Shown here in pieces: positions 34,933 to 43,126 of a DNA stretch of 64,000 bases. This DNA comes from Paenibacillus agri (lineage in GTDB: Bacteria; Bacillota; Bacilli; Paenibacillales; Paenibacillaceae): assembly GCF_013359945.1 (NCBI RefSeq), contig NZ_JABWCS010000212.1, positions 124,001-188,000 of the forward strand, given 5' to 3'. The translations under genes were made by a program, and so were the position numbers. Every line of letters starts with the position of its first letter. The stretch's first letter is position 1. The notes beneath the pieces were generated by a model. The model saw nothing but the letters and a program-made list of their open reading frames with translations. It did no database searches and was not told the origin of the DNA.

Positions 34933-35616
34933 TTGCAGAAAGATATATTGATCGTCGAAGACGATATGAAAATAAGAAAGCTTTTAAGATTGTATTTGGA
35001 AAAAGAAGGATATAGCGTAATGGAGGCTCAGAACGGGGAAGAAGCCAGAGAGATGTTCCAGCAGGATGAGCCCTGTTTCGTAATTACTGACCTCATGATG
35101 CCCAAATTTAGCGGTGAACAATTATGCAGGTGGATTCGAAATGAACAGAAAAGCGACATTCCTATTATGATGCTCACAGCTAAAATCACGGAATCCGAAC
35201 GGATCGCAGGTCTGCAAATGGGTGCGGATGATTACATCATCAAGCCATTCAGTCCACAAGAAGTTGTTGTGCGGGTCAATACGATACTCAAACGGATGGC
35301 CAACCGCTGCAGCAAGATTAGTTACCGGGGACTGATGATCAAGACGCAATCATGTGAGGTTAAGTATAACGGGGTCGATATTGCCTTAACACAGCATGAA
35401 TTTAAGTTGTTGCACTTCCTTATGAAGCATCCCAATCAAATCTTGTCCCGTGAGCAAATTTTGAATGAGCTTTATCCGAATGATGAGCGGTCTGTGATCG
35501 ATCGTACGGTTGATGTTCACGTTGGTAAGCTAAGAGAGAAGATTGAGGTGTCCTGCCAGACGCCGTCCTTCTTTCAAACGGTACGTGGAATGGGGTATCG
35601 CTTTGTTGCCTATTAA
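34933..35616 (+). CDS. OmpR-family response regulator
   Basis: A 227-residue two-component output protein. Receiver domain about 1-118: acidic pocket VEDD, phospho-acceptor Asp in VITDLMMP (about 52), Thr in MMLTAK and Lys in YIIKPF. Winged-helix DNA-binding domain about 130-226 (LTQHEFKLLHFLMKHPNQIL; VDVHVGKLREK; RGMGYRF). The TTG start at 34933 has AAGGAGG-like AAGGAAGGAG 8-11 nt upstream. The gene begins 20 bp after a complete copy of the dispersed repeat, which may hold or disrupt its promoter. It is the first gene of the operon with the kinase, CcdA and ResA genes. Confidence 0.92.
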   Translation: MQKDILIVEDDMKIRKLLRLYLEKEGYSVMEAQNGEEAREMFQQDEPCFVITDLMMPKFSGEQLCRWIRNEQKSDIPIMMLTAKITESERIAGLQMGADDYIIKPFSPQEVVVRVNTILKRMANRCSKISYRGLMIKTQSCEVKYNGVDIALTQHEFKLLHFLMKHPNQILSREQILNELYPNDERSVIDRTVDVHVGKLREKIEVSCQTPSFFQTVRGMGYRFVAY

Positions 35617-36697
35617 GAAACTGAATATATGGAAGCAGTATATCGCTTGGAAATTGATTTGGGTAAATGTGCTGGTGATGCTCGTTGTGATCTGGTTAGT
35701 AGGCGTATCTGTCAAAGACTTCGCGTGTGTGCTGGTGGCCAAGTATCAGCTTGTGGGCGATGTCAAAAATGATTTTTTTGGGCGGACCATGCAGTTCTAT
35801 CTTATTAGGGCAAGTGTGCTTGCCATTGTTGTCGCTGCCATCATTCATTTTATTTTTATTAAGAAGATTCTGTCTCCTTTGAAAAGATTAACAGAGTCGA
35901 CTCGTCAATTAATGGAAGGATCATATCCTGAACCCATCCAAGTAACCGCTGAGGATGAGATTGGAGAATTGACGAAGCGCTTTAATGCTATGACCCTAAC
36001 CCTGCAGCGGACGGAACAGAATCGTAAAGTAATGCTCAGCAATGTGTCACATGATTTAAGAACGCCACTTAGCAATTTGAATGGTTATTTAGAGGCGTTA
36101 AGCAGTGGTGTAATTGAGGGAGACCGGGAATTGTATTTATCTCTGTTGGAAGAGTCGCAGCATATTACACGGCTTGTGGAACAGCTCCACCAACTATCCC
36201 TTTGGGAGGACAGGGGGGCTGACAGTATGGTTTTTAGCCGGATACCCATCGACGAGTTCATTACACGAAGCTTGCAATCTTTTCAACTAGAACTAGAGCG
36301 CAAAGGGATCACCTTGGAGGTTTCTCTTGAACCACATGTCATTGTTAGTAATGAGGATGGCTTACGACAGGTACTAACCAATCTGATACAGAACGCAATT
36401 ACTTATAATTCTGGACATATAGTTTGGATATCAGGGGTAGTTGCAGGCGAGGACTACCGAATTACAGTATGTAATTTGGGAGAAGCGTTGTCAGAGGAGC
36501 TGCAGGAGTTGGTTTTTGAACGTTTTTTCCAAGCCGATGGTTCCAGACAGCGTAGAGAAGGGATGAAGGGGAGTGGACTTGGCCTAGCCATCGTGAAGGA
36601 GATTGTGGGGAAACTTGGAGGTCAGGTAGAGCTGACTTCAGACAAGGATAAGCATTCTTTTTCAATCACGGTACCGCTCAAACTTGGCAAGAACTGA
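35603..36697 (+). CDS. Sensor histidine kinase
   Basis: A 364-residue membrane kinase. Two membrane segments (about 16-37 and 73-93) frame a short extracytoplasmic loop (about 38-72) containing one Cys (VKDFACVLV). Then HAMP (about 94-147), H-box NVSHDLRTPLSNL, N-box LTNLIQNAITYN and G-box GSGLGLAIVKEI. The gene overlaps the regulator end by 14 bp. The start is a TTG at 35603 or 35606 behind GGAATGGGG; the longer upstream frame has no support. The small outer loop suggests membrane or redox sensing, in keeping with the CcdA/ResA genes downstream. Confidence 0.9.
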   Translation: MLPIKKLNIWKQYIAWKLIWVNVLVMLVVIWLVGVSVKDFACVLVAKYQLVGDVKNDFFGRTMQFYLIRASVLAIVVAAIIHFIFIKKILSPLKRLTESTRQLMEGSYPEPIQVTAEDEIGELTKRFNAMTLTLQRTEQNRKVMLSNVSHDLRTPLSNLNGYLEALSSGVIEGDRELYLSLLEESQHITRLVEQLHQLSLWEDRGADSMVFSRIPIDEFITRSLQSFQLELERKGITLEVSLEPHVIVSNEDGLRQVLTNLIQNAITYNSGHIVWISGVVAGEDYRITVCNLGEALSEELQELVFERFFQADGSRQRREGMKGSGLGLAIVKEIVGKLGGQVELTSDKDKHSFSITVPLKLGKN

Positions 36698-36738
36698 AAT
36701 ATCATTTCACTGAATAGGTGAGAAAGGAGGGCAGAGGT

Positions 36739-37407
36739 ATGGATAATATCCAGCTCGGATCATTATTAATAAACGGACGACTTGTGATGTACATGACTTT
36801 TGGTGTAATCGGGTGGCTCGTGCTGCATTACCGGTTACGGAATATTCCAGAACAAGAACTGTTCACCTCCTATGCAAGCAATGCATTCTGGATATGGCTG
36901 CTTGTATGGAAAGGGAGCTTTATGTTTCTATATCCCATTGAATTTATAGAGACGCCTATAAGCTTGCTGTATTTTGACGGCGGCAAACGTGGGATGTGGC
37001 TGGCGAGCCTGCTTGCAATACTTTACCTGTGGGTACGATCGAGAAAACAGAATTTGCCAATAAAAATATGGATGGATATCGGACTATGGTTCATCTCTGG
37101 CTGCTGGCTAATCTATCCCATCCTGCAGGTTATAGCCGGGCATCAGCCTGTTTTATATGATAAGTTAAGCGCTTTATGGTCAGGGGGATTCATGTTGATC
37201 CTGTTCCTGACACGAAGAACCTCCCGCTTTGGTGACCGGAGTGGGTATGCCATTTGGTTTCTAATTGGACATGTAGTTCTTCAGTTTCTGTTGCCTGACC
37301 GTACATTATGGCTGCTGTCATTTAGCCGGCTGCAAATCATATGTATTGCAATAGCCGCAGCCCTAACCGTATGGTCATACTTCCAGGAGAAGAACGAGAA
37401 AGGATGA
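36739..37407 (+). CDS. Polytopic membrane protein in thiol-redox operon, Lgt-like N-terminus
   Basis: A 222-residue protein with six to seven membrane segments. The first stretch (IQLGSLLINGRLVMYMTFGV) resembles the start of prolipoprotein diacylglyceryl transferase, but the catalytic Arg-Gly-Asn/Gly-Glu motif region of Lgt is not evident. There is no CxxC. ATG 36739 follows AAAGGAGGGCAGAGG; the in-frame start at 36718 is not required. It ends 4 bp before ccdA, so it very likely works with CcdA and the thioredoxin-like protein. Confidence 0.7.
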   Translation: MDNIQLGSLLINGRLVMYMTFGVIGWLVLHYRLRNIPEQELFTSYASNAFWIWLLVWKGSFMFLYPIEFIETPISLLYFDGGKRGMWLASLLAILYLWVRSRKQNLPIKIWMDIGLWFISGCWLIYPILQVIAGHQPVLYDKLSALWSGGFMLILFLTRRTSRFGDRSGYAIWFLIGHVVLQFLLPDRTLWLLSFSRLQIICIAIAAALTVWSYFQEKNEKG

Positions 37408-37411
37408 TGAT

Positions 37412-38134
37412 ATGAATCACATTACCATTGTAGTAGCTTTTGCCGCAGGAATGTTGTCTTTTCTATCTCCCTGTATCTTTCCATTGATTCCTGCTTATCT
37501 ATCCCATTTGACAGGCTCCTCGCTGCAAGACGGCAAGCTTGTAGTACATAGAGGGAGATTGTTCTCCCAATCACTCTTTTTTATTCTGGGATTTAGTCTG
37601 ATTTTTATCGCCATGGGCGCTTCGGCCAGCTTTATCGGCCAATTTTTTGCTCAGCAACGAGATTTGGTTCAGAAAATAAGCGGCTTATTCATTATTATCT
37701 TTGGTCTGCAAATGATCGGATTGCTCAATCTGTCCTTTCTAATGTCGGGCAAAACCTGGGAGACTAAAGGCGGACATAACCGTGGAGCTATTCGTTCTTT
37801 ACTTACTGGATTTGCATTCGGAGCAGGTTGGAGCCCATGCGTTGGGTTGGCATTATCTTCGATTCTACTTATGGCCGGCTCAGCTGATACATTATGGAGC
37901 GGTATAGGCATGTTGGCCGTGTACTCACTTGGTCTCGGTATTCCGTTTCTGCTGATCTCCTGGCTGCTAACATACTCTATGAACGTGCTGAAAAAAATGA
38001 ACAAATGGATGCCCCTGTTATCTAAGGTGAATGGGGTACTGCTCCTAGGAATGGGACTGCTCCTGTTCACAGGGCAGCTGCAACAGCTGAGTGCTTGGCT
38101 CGCTAAATATACGTTATGGGATATTACTTTTTGA
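37412..38134 (+). CDS. ccdA: CcdA-type thiol-disulfide membrane electron carrier
   Basis: A 240-residue protein with six membrane segments. It passes reducing equivalents from cytoplasmic thioredoxin across the membrane to extracytoplasmic thiol proteins. The two redox cysteines are in the pseudo-symmetric motifs LSPCIFPLIPAY (helix 1) and GWSPCVGLAL (helix 4), as in CcdA/DsbD-beta. The ResA-like gene starts 19 bp downstream, its probable electron acceptor. It begins 4 bp after the preceding membrane protein gene (GAAAGGATGATAT start region). Confidence 0.93.
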   Translation: MNHITIVVAFAAGMLSFLSPCIFPLIPAYLSHLTGSSLQDGKLVVHRGRLFSQSLFFILGFSLIFIAMGASASFIGQFFAQQRDLVQKISGLFIIIFGLQMIGLLNLSFLMSGKTWETKGGHNRGAIRSLLTGFAFGAGWSPCVGLALSSILLMAGSADTLWSGIGMLAVYSLGLGIPFLLISWLLTYSMNVLKKMNKWMPLLSKVNGVLLLGMGLLLFTGQLQQLSAWLAKYTLWDITF

Positions 38135-38153
38135 TAGACTGGAGGTAGTTAAA

Positions 38154-38711
38154 ATGAAGAAAAACGTCATTGCCATCATCTTTATCATTGGATTAGTACT
38201 ATATGGGGGATATGAATACTTCAACAAGTCTGAGCAACAACCCCTGCAAAGCGCAAGCTCAGAAGCGGAAAGTCGTGATGTTGGTATTGAGAAAGGGCAA
38301 GTAGCTCCAGATTTCACATTACAAGATCTGAGTGGAAATCCAGTGCGGTTGTCCGATTTTCGAGGGAAAAGAGTAATGCTCAACTTCTGGGCTACATGGT
38401 GCCCTCCGTGCCGGGTAGAGATGCCGCATATGCAGAGCATTTATGAGAATTATGAATCGGAAGATGTAGTGATCCTCGGGGTGAATATGACCTTAACGGA
38501 AAAGGCGCTTGGAGATGTCCAGCCATTTGTTCAAGAGCAGAAGCTTACTTTTCCAATTGTATTAGATGAGGACGGGGAGCTTATGCAAACGTATCAGATC
38601 GTCGCCTACCCAACGACTTATGTATTGGATGCTGATGGGGTCGTGCGGGAGAAGGTGCGGGGAGCTATGAATTATGAGATGATGTCTGAACTGCTTGCAG
38701 AAGTGAAATAG
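38154..38711 (+). CDS. Membrane-anchored thioredoxin-like protein (ResA/TlpA family)
   Basis: A 185-residue extracytoplasmic thiol-disulfide oxidoreductase. N-terminal anchor about 4-20 (no lipobox), then a TlpA/ResA thioredoxin domain with active site WATWCPPC (Cys 83 and 86), the Glu-containing insertion typical of ResA and a cis-Pro (VAYPTTYV). It probably reduces disulfides in apocytochrome c or another exported protein, with electrons from CcdA encoded just upstream. GGAGGT lies 7 nt before the ATG at 38154. It is the last gene of the operon; a strong terminator follows at 38735. Confidence 0.92.
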   Translation: MKKNVIAIIFIIGLVLYGGYEYFNKSEQQPLQSASSEAESRDVGIEKGQVAPDFTLQDLSGNPVRLSDFRGKRVMLNFWATWCPPCRVEMPHMQSIYENYESEDVVILGVNMTLTEKALGDVQPFVQEQKLTFPIVLDEDGELMQTYQIVAYPTTYVLDADGVVREKVRGAMNYEMMSELLAEVK

Positions 38712-38734
38712 ATGTTAGAATAAGAATTGAACAG

Positions 38735-38788
38735 AAAAAAGTGGCAGTTAGGACTTTATTATCTTGTCCAAGACTGCCACTTTTTTTT
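38735..38788 (+). terminator. Strong Rho-independent terminator
   Basis: A 14-bp perfect stem (AAAAAAGTGGCAGT/ACTGCCACTTTTTT) with eight T residues, ending the ccdA operon. Confidence 0.92.
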
Positions 38789-38801
38789 ATAATCGGGGTC
38801 A

Positions 38802-39023
38802 GTCTATATACGACGAATATAAGAAATTACAAAGGGCGAGAAGGAACGAAGGGGAAGGTTTGGAACTGCAGGAGCGTTAGCGCTCGCCTGAAAGCTTTCC
38901 GCAGGAAAGCTCGCATCGGAAGCATGGGCTGCACCGGATTTCAACCGCGACCGGATGTCCAAACTTTCACCGTAGTAACGACCAAGCTTTGAGTGAGAAT
39001 CTTAAGTTCGTCTTATATATAGT
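38802..39023. repeat. Dispersed inverted-repeat element, complete copy 3
   Basis: A 222-bp element with ends GTCTATATACGACGAA and TTCGTCTTATATATAG. The flanks match copy 2 (GGTTTGGAACTGCAGGAGCG on the left; GTCCAAAC, then TTCACCGTAGTAACGACC on the right). The centre differs: instead of the CTCCGGATTT stem it has AGCTTTCC-GCA-GGAAAGCT. GAGCG-TTAG-CGCTC forms a short hairpin. It lies 37 bp before the DUF2199 gene. Confidence 0.85.
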
Positions 39024-39059
39024 ACTGTAAACCAACAAGATATAATAAGGAGCAAAATT

Positions 39060-39545
39060 ATGAATTGTCCTCATTGTGACAACGAATTAAGTGAACTTCC
39101 ATTATGTTATGGAGCTGAAGCACCACACTACTTTAATTTGGTACCAGAAGAGCAAAGAACAGAATTAACTGGCGATTTTTGTGTAATTGATGAACAGCAC
39201 TTCTTTATTAGAGGGCATATTGAAATACCAATAGTGGATAGTAATGAGAAGTTTATTTGGAGTGTGTGGGTGTCTCTTAGTGAAGAGAATTTTTTTAGAG
39301 CGAACGAATTATTGTTAGTAGAAGGCAGAGAAGAGGAAGAACCTTATTTCGGCTGGTTATCGACTGAACTTTCAATGTATCCAATATCGACGTTGTCATT
39401 GAAGACAATGGTACATACACAAGAAGTGGGTGTCGTTCCGCTAATCGAATTAGAACAAACAGACCATCCCCTTGCAGTTGAACAAAGGGACGGAATTACG
39501 ATGGAAAGAGTTAAGGAGCTTGCTCATTTGGTGTACCACGTGTAG
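39060..39545 (+). CDS. DUF2199 family protein
   Basis: A 161-residue cytoplasmic protein. An N-terminal zinc-ribbon-like CPHC (only one CxxC pair) is followed by the DUF2199 core: FFIRGHIEIPIVDSNEKFIW, SVWVSLSEENF, then GWLS and YP. The function of the family is unknown. AAGGAGC lies 7 nt before the ATG. Transcription may start within or be influenced by the dispersed repeat just upstream. It is AT-rich relative to the next gene. Confidence 0.8.
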   Translation: MNCPHCDNELSELPLCYGAEAPHYFNLVPEEQRTELTGDFCVIDEQHFFIRGHIEIPIVDSNEKFIWSVWVSLSEENFFRANELLLVEGREEEEPYFGWLSTELSMYPISTLSLKTMVHTQEVGVVPLIELEQTDHPLAVEQRDGITMERVKELAHLVYHV

Positions 39546-39611
39546 TTGTAAGGAGATGGAAGGCAAGTTGATGAATTATAAGTAGAACATAGGAGGGGGG
39601 CAGCAATTTTG

Positions 39612-40901
39612 ATGAAACATAAACTGGACACATGGAAGCGGCAGTGGCAGTGGCTTGTTCAGGCCCTGGAGCAAAAGGGGGCAAGCACCTTTATTACCAT
39701 TGATCCCCCTGCACCAGAGCGGGAAATTGCTGAAGCTGAATCCCGGCTCAGAATCCAGTTGCCTGAGGAGTTCCGTTCACTGCTAAAGGATGGCTCGGGC
39801 AAAGTATTAGTATACTGGAGCTTGCCATGTGAAACGATTAAACCTTTTGATGTGAGTGGAGAAATAGGCTGGGGTACAGATCAGCTTTGTTTCTCCGATT
39901 TTGCTGATGAGGAAATGGAGGGGCAACGGCGGTATCTTACCTTTCATGTCGCCGGTAACGGGGATGAATTACTGCTGGACTTGGGCAGTCCTTCCGGAAC
40001 TTCCGTTGTGCATTGGGCACATGAGACGGCAGAATTCCGGCTCCTTGCGCCATCCATAACGGCTTTTGTAGACCGGGTAACAGAACTGGGTTGTGTCGGA
40101 GCCGAGGAATGGCAGTATCCGTATTTTTGCGGGGAGTTCGGCTTGGATTTGGAGAGCGGAAATAGCAAACGCTGGAAGGCATGGCTGAATCAATACCTAA
40201 CGCTTTCATTGGAACAGGCTCAGGAGGAGCTTCCGCTGCTCATCACCTATACAGAGATGAACGGGGTGGACAAGGAGGTGGCAGCAGCCTTTGCCCGCTA
40301 TGATGGAGAGGCAGTGCTGCAAGCCTGGTTGAAGCGAGCCAGTGCAGAGCAAGATCCCAATCAAATCGAGTCTTTAATGTGCTTTGCAGGTGATGTTCTG
40401 AAGGAGAAAGCAGCTGATGTGGTGCGATCACTGTGGTCGGAAGCTCCAGCGGTTAAAGTGAGTCCCTCTACTCGTGCTTATCTTTCTGCACGCTGTCTGC
40501 CGGAAGGTGAGGGACTTAATCAGGTCTTGGAAATGCTGGACGTCTCTGCGAAACAGAATAAGCTGAGTGGTTATGAAGCGAATTCGCTGCTTCAGCATTT
40601 TGGAAGCCGCAGAGTGCTGGAGTGGATGGAGGAGAAGGTGTCTTTTCCTTATAACGGTTGGGATACGTTGTATGTCCATTCACAGCCTTCAGTATCCGAC
40701 ATCTTACACTGGCTCAGCGGGAAGGATGTACAGCGTCAGATTGTCATTTCGGCCTTATCCAGTCTGCCGGAGGATTACGTGCTGTTCCATAGTGATGTGG
40801 ACGCACAGCAGGTCCGCAGCTTGCTCGAACAGGCGTTGGACACAGCTGTGCTTAAAAAAGAAAAGCAAGTCATCCGTAAGGCGCTAGAACGGCTTGCTTA
40901 A
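39612..40901 (+). CDS. SMI1/KNR4 (SUKH)-domain protein with helical C-terminal region
   Basis: A 429-residue protein. Residues about 20-155 form a SMI1/KNR4 domain (EIAEAESRLRIQLPEEFRSL; LLKDGSG; later GDELLLDLGSPSG and VVHWAHETAEF). Residues about 170-429 are alpha-helical and may form a repeat array. SUKH proteins are common as immunity proteins for nuclease toxins and as general adaptors; no toxin gene is adjacent, so immunity is not supported. AGGAGGGGGG precedes TTG 39609/ATG 39612. Confidence 0.8.
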   Translation: MKHKLDTWKRQWQWLVQALEQKGASTFITIDPPAPEREIAEAESRLRIQLPEEFRSLLKDGSGKVLVYWSLPCETIKPFDVSGEIGWGTDQLCFSDFADEEMEGQRRYLTFHVAGNGDELLLDLGSPSGTSVVHWAHETAEFRLLAPSITAFVDRVTELGCVGAEEWQYPYFCGEFGLDLESGNSKRWKAWLNQYLTLSLEQAQEELPLLITYTEMNGVDKEVAAAFARYDGEAVLQAWLKRASAEQDPNQIESLMCFAGDVLKEKAADVVRSLWSEAPAVKVSPSTRAYLSARCLPEGEGLNQVLEMLDVSAKQNKLSGYEANSLLQHFGSRRVLEWMEEKVSFPYNGWDTLYVHSQPSVSDILHWLSGKDVQRQIVISALSSLPEDYVLFHSDVDAQQVRSLLEQALDTAVLKKEKQVIRKALERLA

Positions 40902-41022
40902 AGCAACACCTGTTAATGTGAGCTGATAAGGGTAAATCATGAATAAATCAATGGAACTAAACAAAAACTTTACTGAATAACGTCACTACTTTGACAGTTC
41001 AGGAGGGATTGTTATAAAACCG

Positions 41023-41781
41023 TTGATTGTAATTGCAGCACTAGTACTCGTTACGGCTTGTTCGAGTAATCATTCGGCTGACAAGCAAATGACAACTAAA
41101 CAAACGAAAGTTGAGACTCGTGCTCGTCATGGTGCTTCAGCGTCAACCTTAACTCAAGCTTCTTCCATATCCACAGATGCTCCAAAGGATTCAATACTTA
41201 GAGCTAAACAAGCACAAGTACCTGGTGATGTTTCGGATTTGCTGGGTGGACTTTTAGGCAACAATACGCCGACAGAGAGAACACCTACGCAGACTGCGTA
41301 TCCGCAATCAGCTACTACTAACCCGGAACCGTCAGCAAATCCACAGCATTCTGCTTATCCAGGGCGGTCAACTAACCCCCAGAAGTCTGCCAATCCAGAA
41401 GCATCCGGCGATTCATCCCAATATGTGCAGCAAGTGTTAGATCTGGTGAACCAGGAACGAGCGAAAGCAGGCTTGAAATCCCTTAGCTTAAATAGTGCGC
41501 TTTCGAAAATGGCTCTGGCCAAGGCGCAGGATATGTACGACAACAATTATTTTGACCATCAGTCTCCGACGTATGGCTCCCCATTTGATATGATGAAGGC
41601 ATTTGGGATCACCTATAATTCAGCAGGTGAGAACATCGCCAACGGCCAGACAAGCGCGGAGGAAGTGATGAACCAATGGATGAACAGTCCTGGTCATCGT
41701 GCGAACATCTTGAATAGCAGCTTTACCGAAATTGGAATTGGCTACTACAACAAAGAGTGGGTTCAAGAATTTACAGGCTAG
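41023..41781 (+). CDS. CAP-domain (SCP/PR1-like) lipoprotein
   Basis: An exported protein: hydrophobic leader with lipobox LVTACSS, a long Ser/Thr/Pro/Asn linker with degenerate repeats (NPQHSAYPGRSTNPQKSANP), and a C-terminal CAP domain of about 120 residues (VLDLVNQERAKAGLKSLSLN; YFDHQSPTYGSPFDMM; AGENIANGQTSAEEVM; NSPGHRANIL) with conserved His and Glu. The CAP family acts in the envelope; its activity is unclear. Start: TTG 41023 is 16 nt from AGGAGG and gives no positive charge. ATA 41014 (reading on as KPLIVIAAL) is 7 nt away and would give a normal leader, so the original ATG may have mutated or a rare start is used. Confidence 0.82.
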   Translation: MIVIAALVLVTACSSNHSADKQMTTKQTKVETRARHGASASTLTQASSISTDAPKDSILRAKQAQVPGDVSDLLGGLLGNNTPTERTPTQTAYPQSATTNPEPSANPQHSAYPGRSTNPQKSANPEASGDSSQYVQQVLDLVNQERAKAGLKSLSLNSALSKMALAKAQDMYDNNYFDHQSPTYGSPFDMMKAFGITYNSAGENIANGQTSAEEVMNQWMNSPGHRANILNSSFTEIGIGYYNKEWVQEFTG

Positions 41782-41829
41782 TGGGAACCTTCTGAGTCTT
41801 TAGATGCGAATGAAGATTACATGAAATAA

Positions 41830-41869
41830 AACAAGTCGGAGCGAATCCATTCGCTTCGGCTTGTTTTTT
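41830..41869. terminator. Bidirectional terminator
   Basis: A 16-bp stem with G-T pairs (AACAAG...GCGAA/TTCGC...CTTGTT), four-base loop and T-run, between the CAP lipoprotein gene and the inverted solute-binding-protein remnant. It overlaps the remnant's stop codon. Confidence 0.85.
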
Positions 41870-42742
41870 ATTTAGTCGATACGGACTTGAACCATTCGTT
41901 CACTTCTTTGGTGATCTGGTCACCGCCGTTAGCTTTCCAATTGGTAACAAATTGGTCGAAGGCATCTACTGGCAGCTTACCGTAAATGATTTTGTTGAAG
42001 GTTTCCATTTCGGACTGACGAAGCAGGTTCCATTTGGAGACCATCGTTGGCGTCGCAGCACCTGTGAAGTAGTTTTGCTTACGAATGTCTAATTACGACA
42101 TAACCACTTTAGCAGCTGCCCAGTTTTCCGGTTTACGGAACTCGGCCATCTGTTTTTCATAAGGAGTTTCTGGTGTCTTACCATCTGCTAGTTTAACAAG
42201 TGTCTTCATGTACAGATCAGCAGGTACATTTTTCAACAGATCGGGAGCAGGCCAGTCCGGCACCCAGTTCGCGCCTGGCAGGATTCCTGCTGCGCCTTTT
42301 GTCCAGCTCTCAGCAGATTTACCTTCATCCCACAGCGCGGAGTCTGTATGAATATAGCCTTTATCCATCCACTCACTAAGCTTTGCTAGTGCCTGCTTGG
42401 CACCAGGATTAATGGAGCCGTAGGTGCTAAGCCATCCGGATTCTCGTTCTTGAATTTGTCCATGATATTCTCAAGATCAGAGATGGTTTTCGGTGCTTCA
42501 AGATGCAGCTTTTCCATCCAATCTTCGCGCAACCATAGCAGCGTGTCGTCATTATCCGTATACTCAAGGATCGGCATATTGTATTTCTTACCGTTCTTGG
42601 TGAACGGGTACCACAGCTCCGGATGGGCTGCTGCATGGTCTTTCAGAATTTTATTGGCGTACTTGTCAAACAGCTCATCAATAGCAATGAACTGACCGGA
42701 ATCAATCAGCTGATTGGTCAATACCGCGTTGCAAACGATCAT
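41868..42742 (-). pseudogene. Decayed extracellular solute-binding protein (sugar ABC transporter)
   Basis: The reverse strand encodes the C-terminal two thirds of a large Paenibacillus-type sugar-binding lipoprotein. It starts abruptly at about 42736 (AVLTNQLIDSGQFIAIDELF, later NGKKYNMPILEYTDNDDTLL and WLREDWMEKL). It changes frame near 42400 (continuing NPGAKQALAKLSEWMDKGYI), has an in-frame TAA at 42093-42095, then runs on (NYFTGAATPTMVSKWNLLRQ) to the natural end NEWFKSVSTK and stop at 41868. The N-terminus and signal peptide are gone. Three independent lesions make it a clear pseudogene. Confidence 0.88.
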
Positions 42743-42953
42743 CGTTCAGGCAGATATGTCAAAGCTCGATCCGTCAGCCGTTGCCAATCTGTAACAAATT
42801 ACCATTCGGGCTTCGCAGATCTTTATCAGTGCACTGCCGATACTGCTGGTGTATCCGTTCCTGCAACGTTATTTTGTGACGGGTATCGTGGTTGGAGCTG
42901 TGAAGGAGCAGTCGCTGGAGAGAACCAACCTTCCGAATGGCCTCGAAGTGTAA
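42732..42953 (+). pseudogene. C-terminal remnant of a sugar ABC transporter permease
   Basis: One forward frame reads QTIIVQADMSKLDPSAVANL, stop (TAA 42792-42794), then [38 protein letters not shown] and a short tail to TAA 42951-42953. This is the typical end of LplC/CUT1-type permeases ([16 protein letters not shown]). It abuts the solute-binding-protein remnant head to head at about 42735, so a deletion or inversion joined the two genes. It is truncated and carries a nonsense codon. The remainder up to 43090 shows nothing more. Confidence 0.85.
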
Positions 42954-43090
42954 ATAACGGCATTATTGTACCCTAAAAGTGATAACGTGAAGGAATTAAC
43001 CAAAATATGTCGAATACGATGGATTAAGATAATGAAAGGGGGATTTGCTATGTGGTTTTACAGTTACAGAAAACCAATAAGAATCCGTCA

Positions 43091-43120
43091 CCTCCCTCAA
43101 TATTAAAAAAATTGAGGAGG
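43091..43120 (+). promoter_or_regulatory. Hairpin sequestering the ribosome binding site of the kinase gene
   Basis: CCTCCCTCAAT (43091-43101) can pair with ATTGAGGAGG (43111-43120), about 10 bp with one bulged C, across an A-rich loop. The right arm contains the whole GAGGAGG Shine-Dalgarno sequence, 6 nt before the ATG at 43127. Translational control by opening of this stem is inferred. Confidence 0.5.
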
Positions 43121-43126
43121 ATTACA

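Noticed and set aside
39612..40901. SMI1/KNR4 protein as immunity gene of a toxin system
   Set aside because: No polymorphic toxin, secretion substrate or nuclease gene is adjacent; the domain alone is not enough.
41290..41410. Possible tandem repeat in the CAP lipoprotein gene
   Set aside because: It is a degenerate Ser/Pro/Asn-rich linker in the protein, not a DNA-level repeat array.
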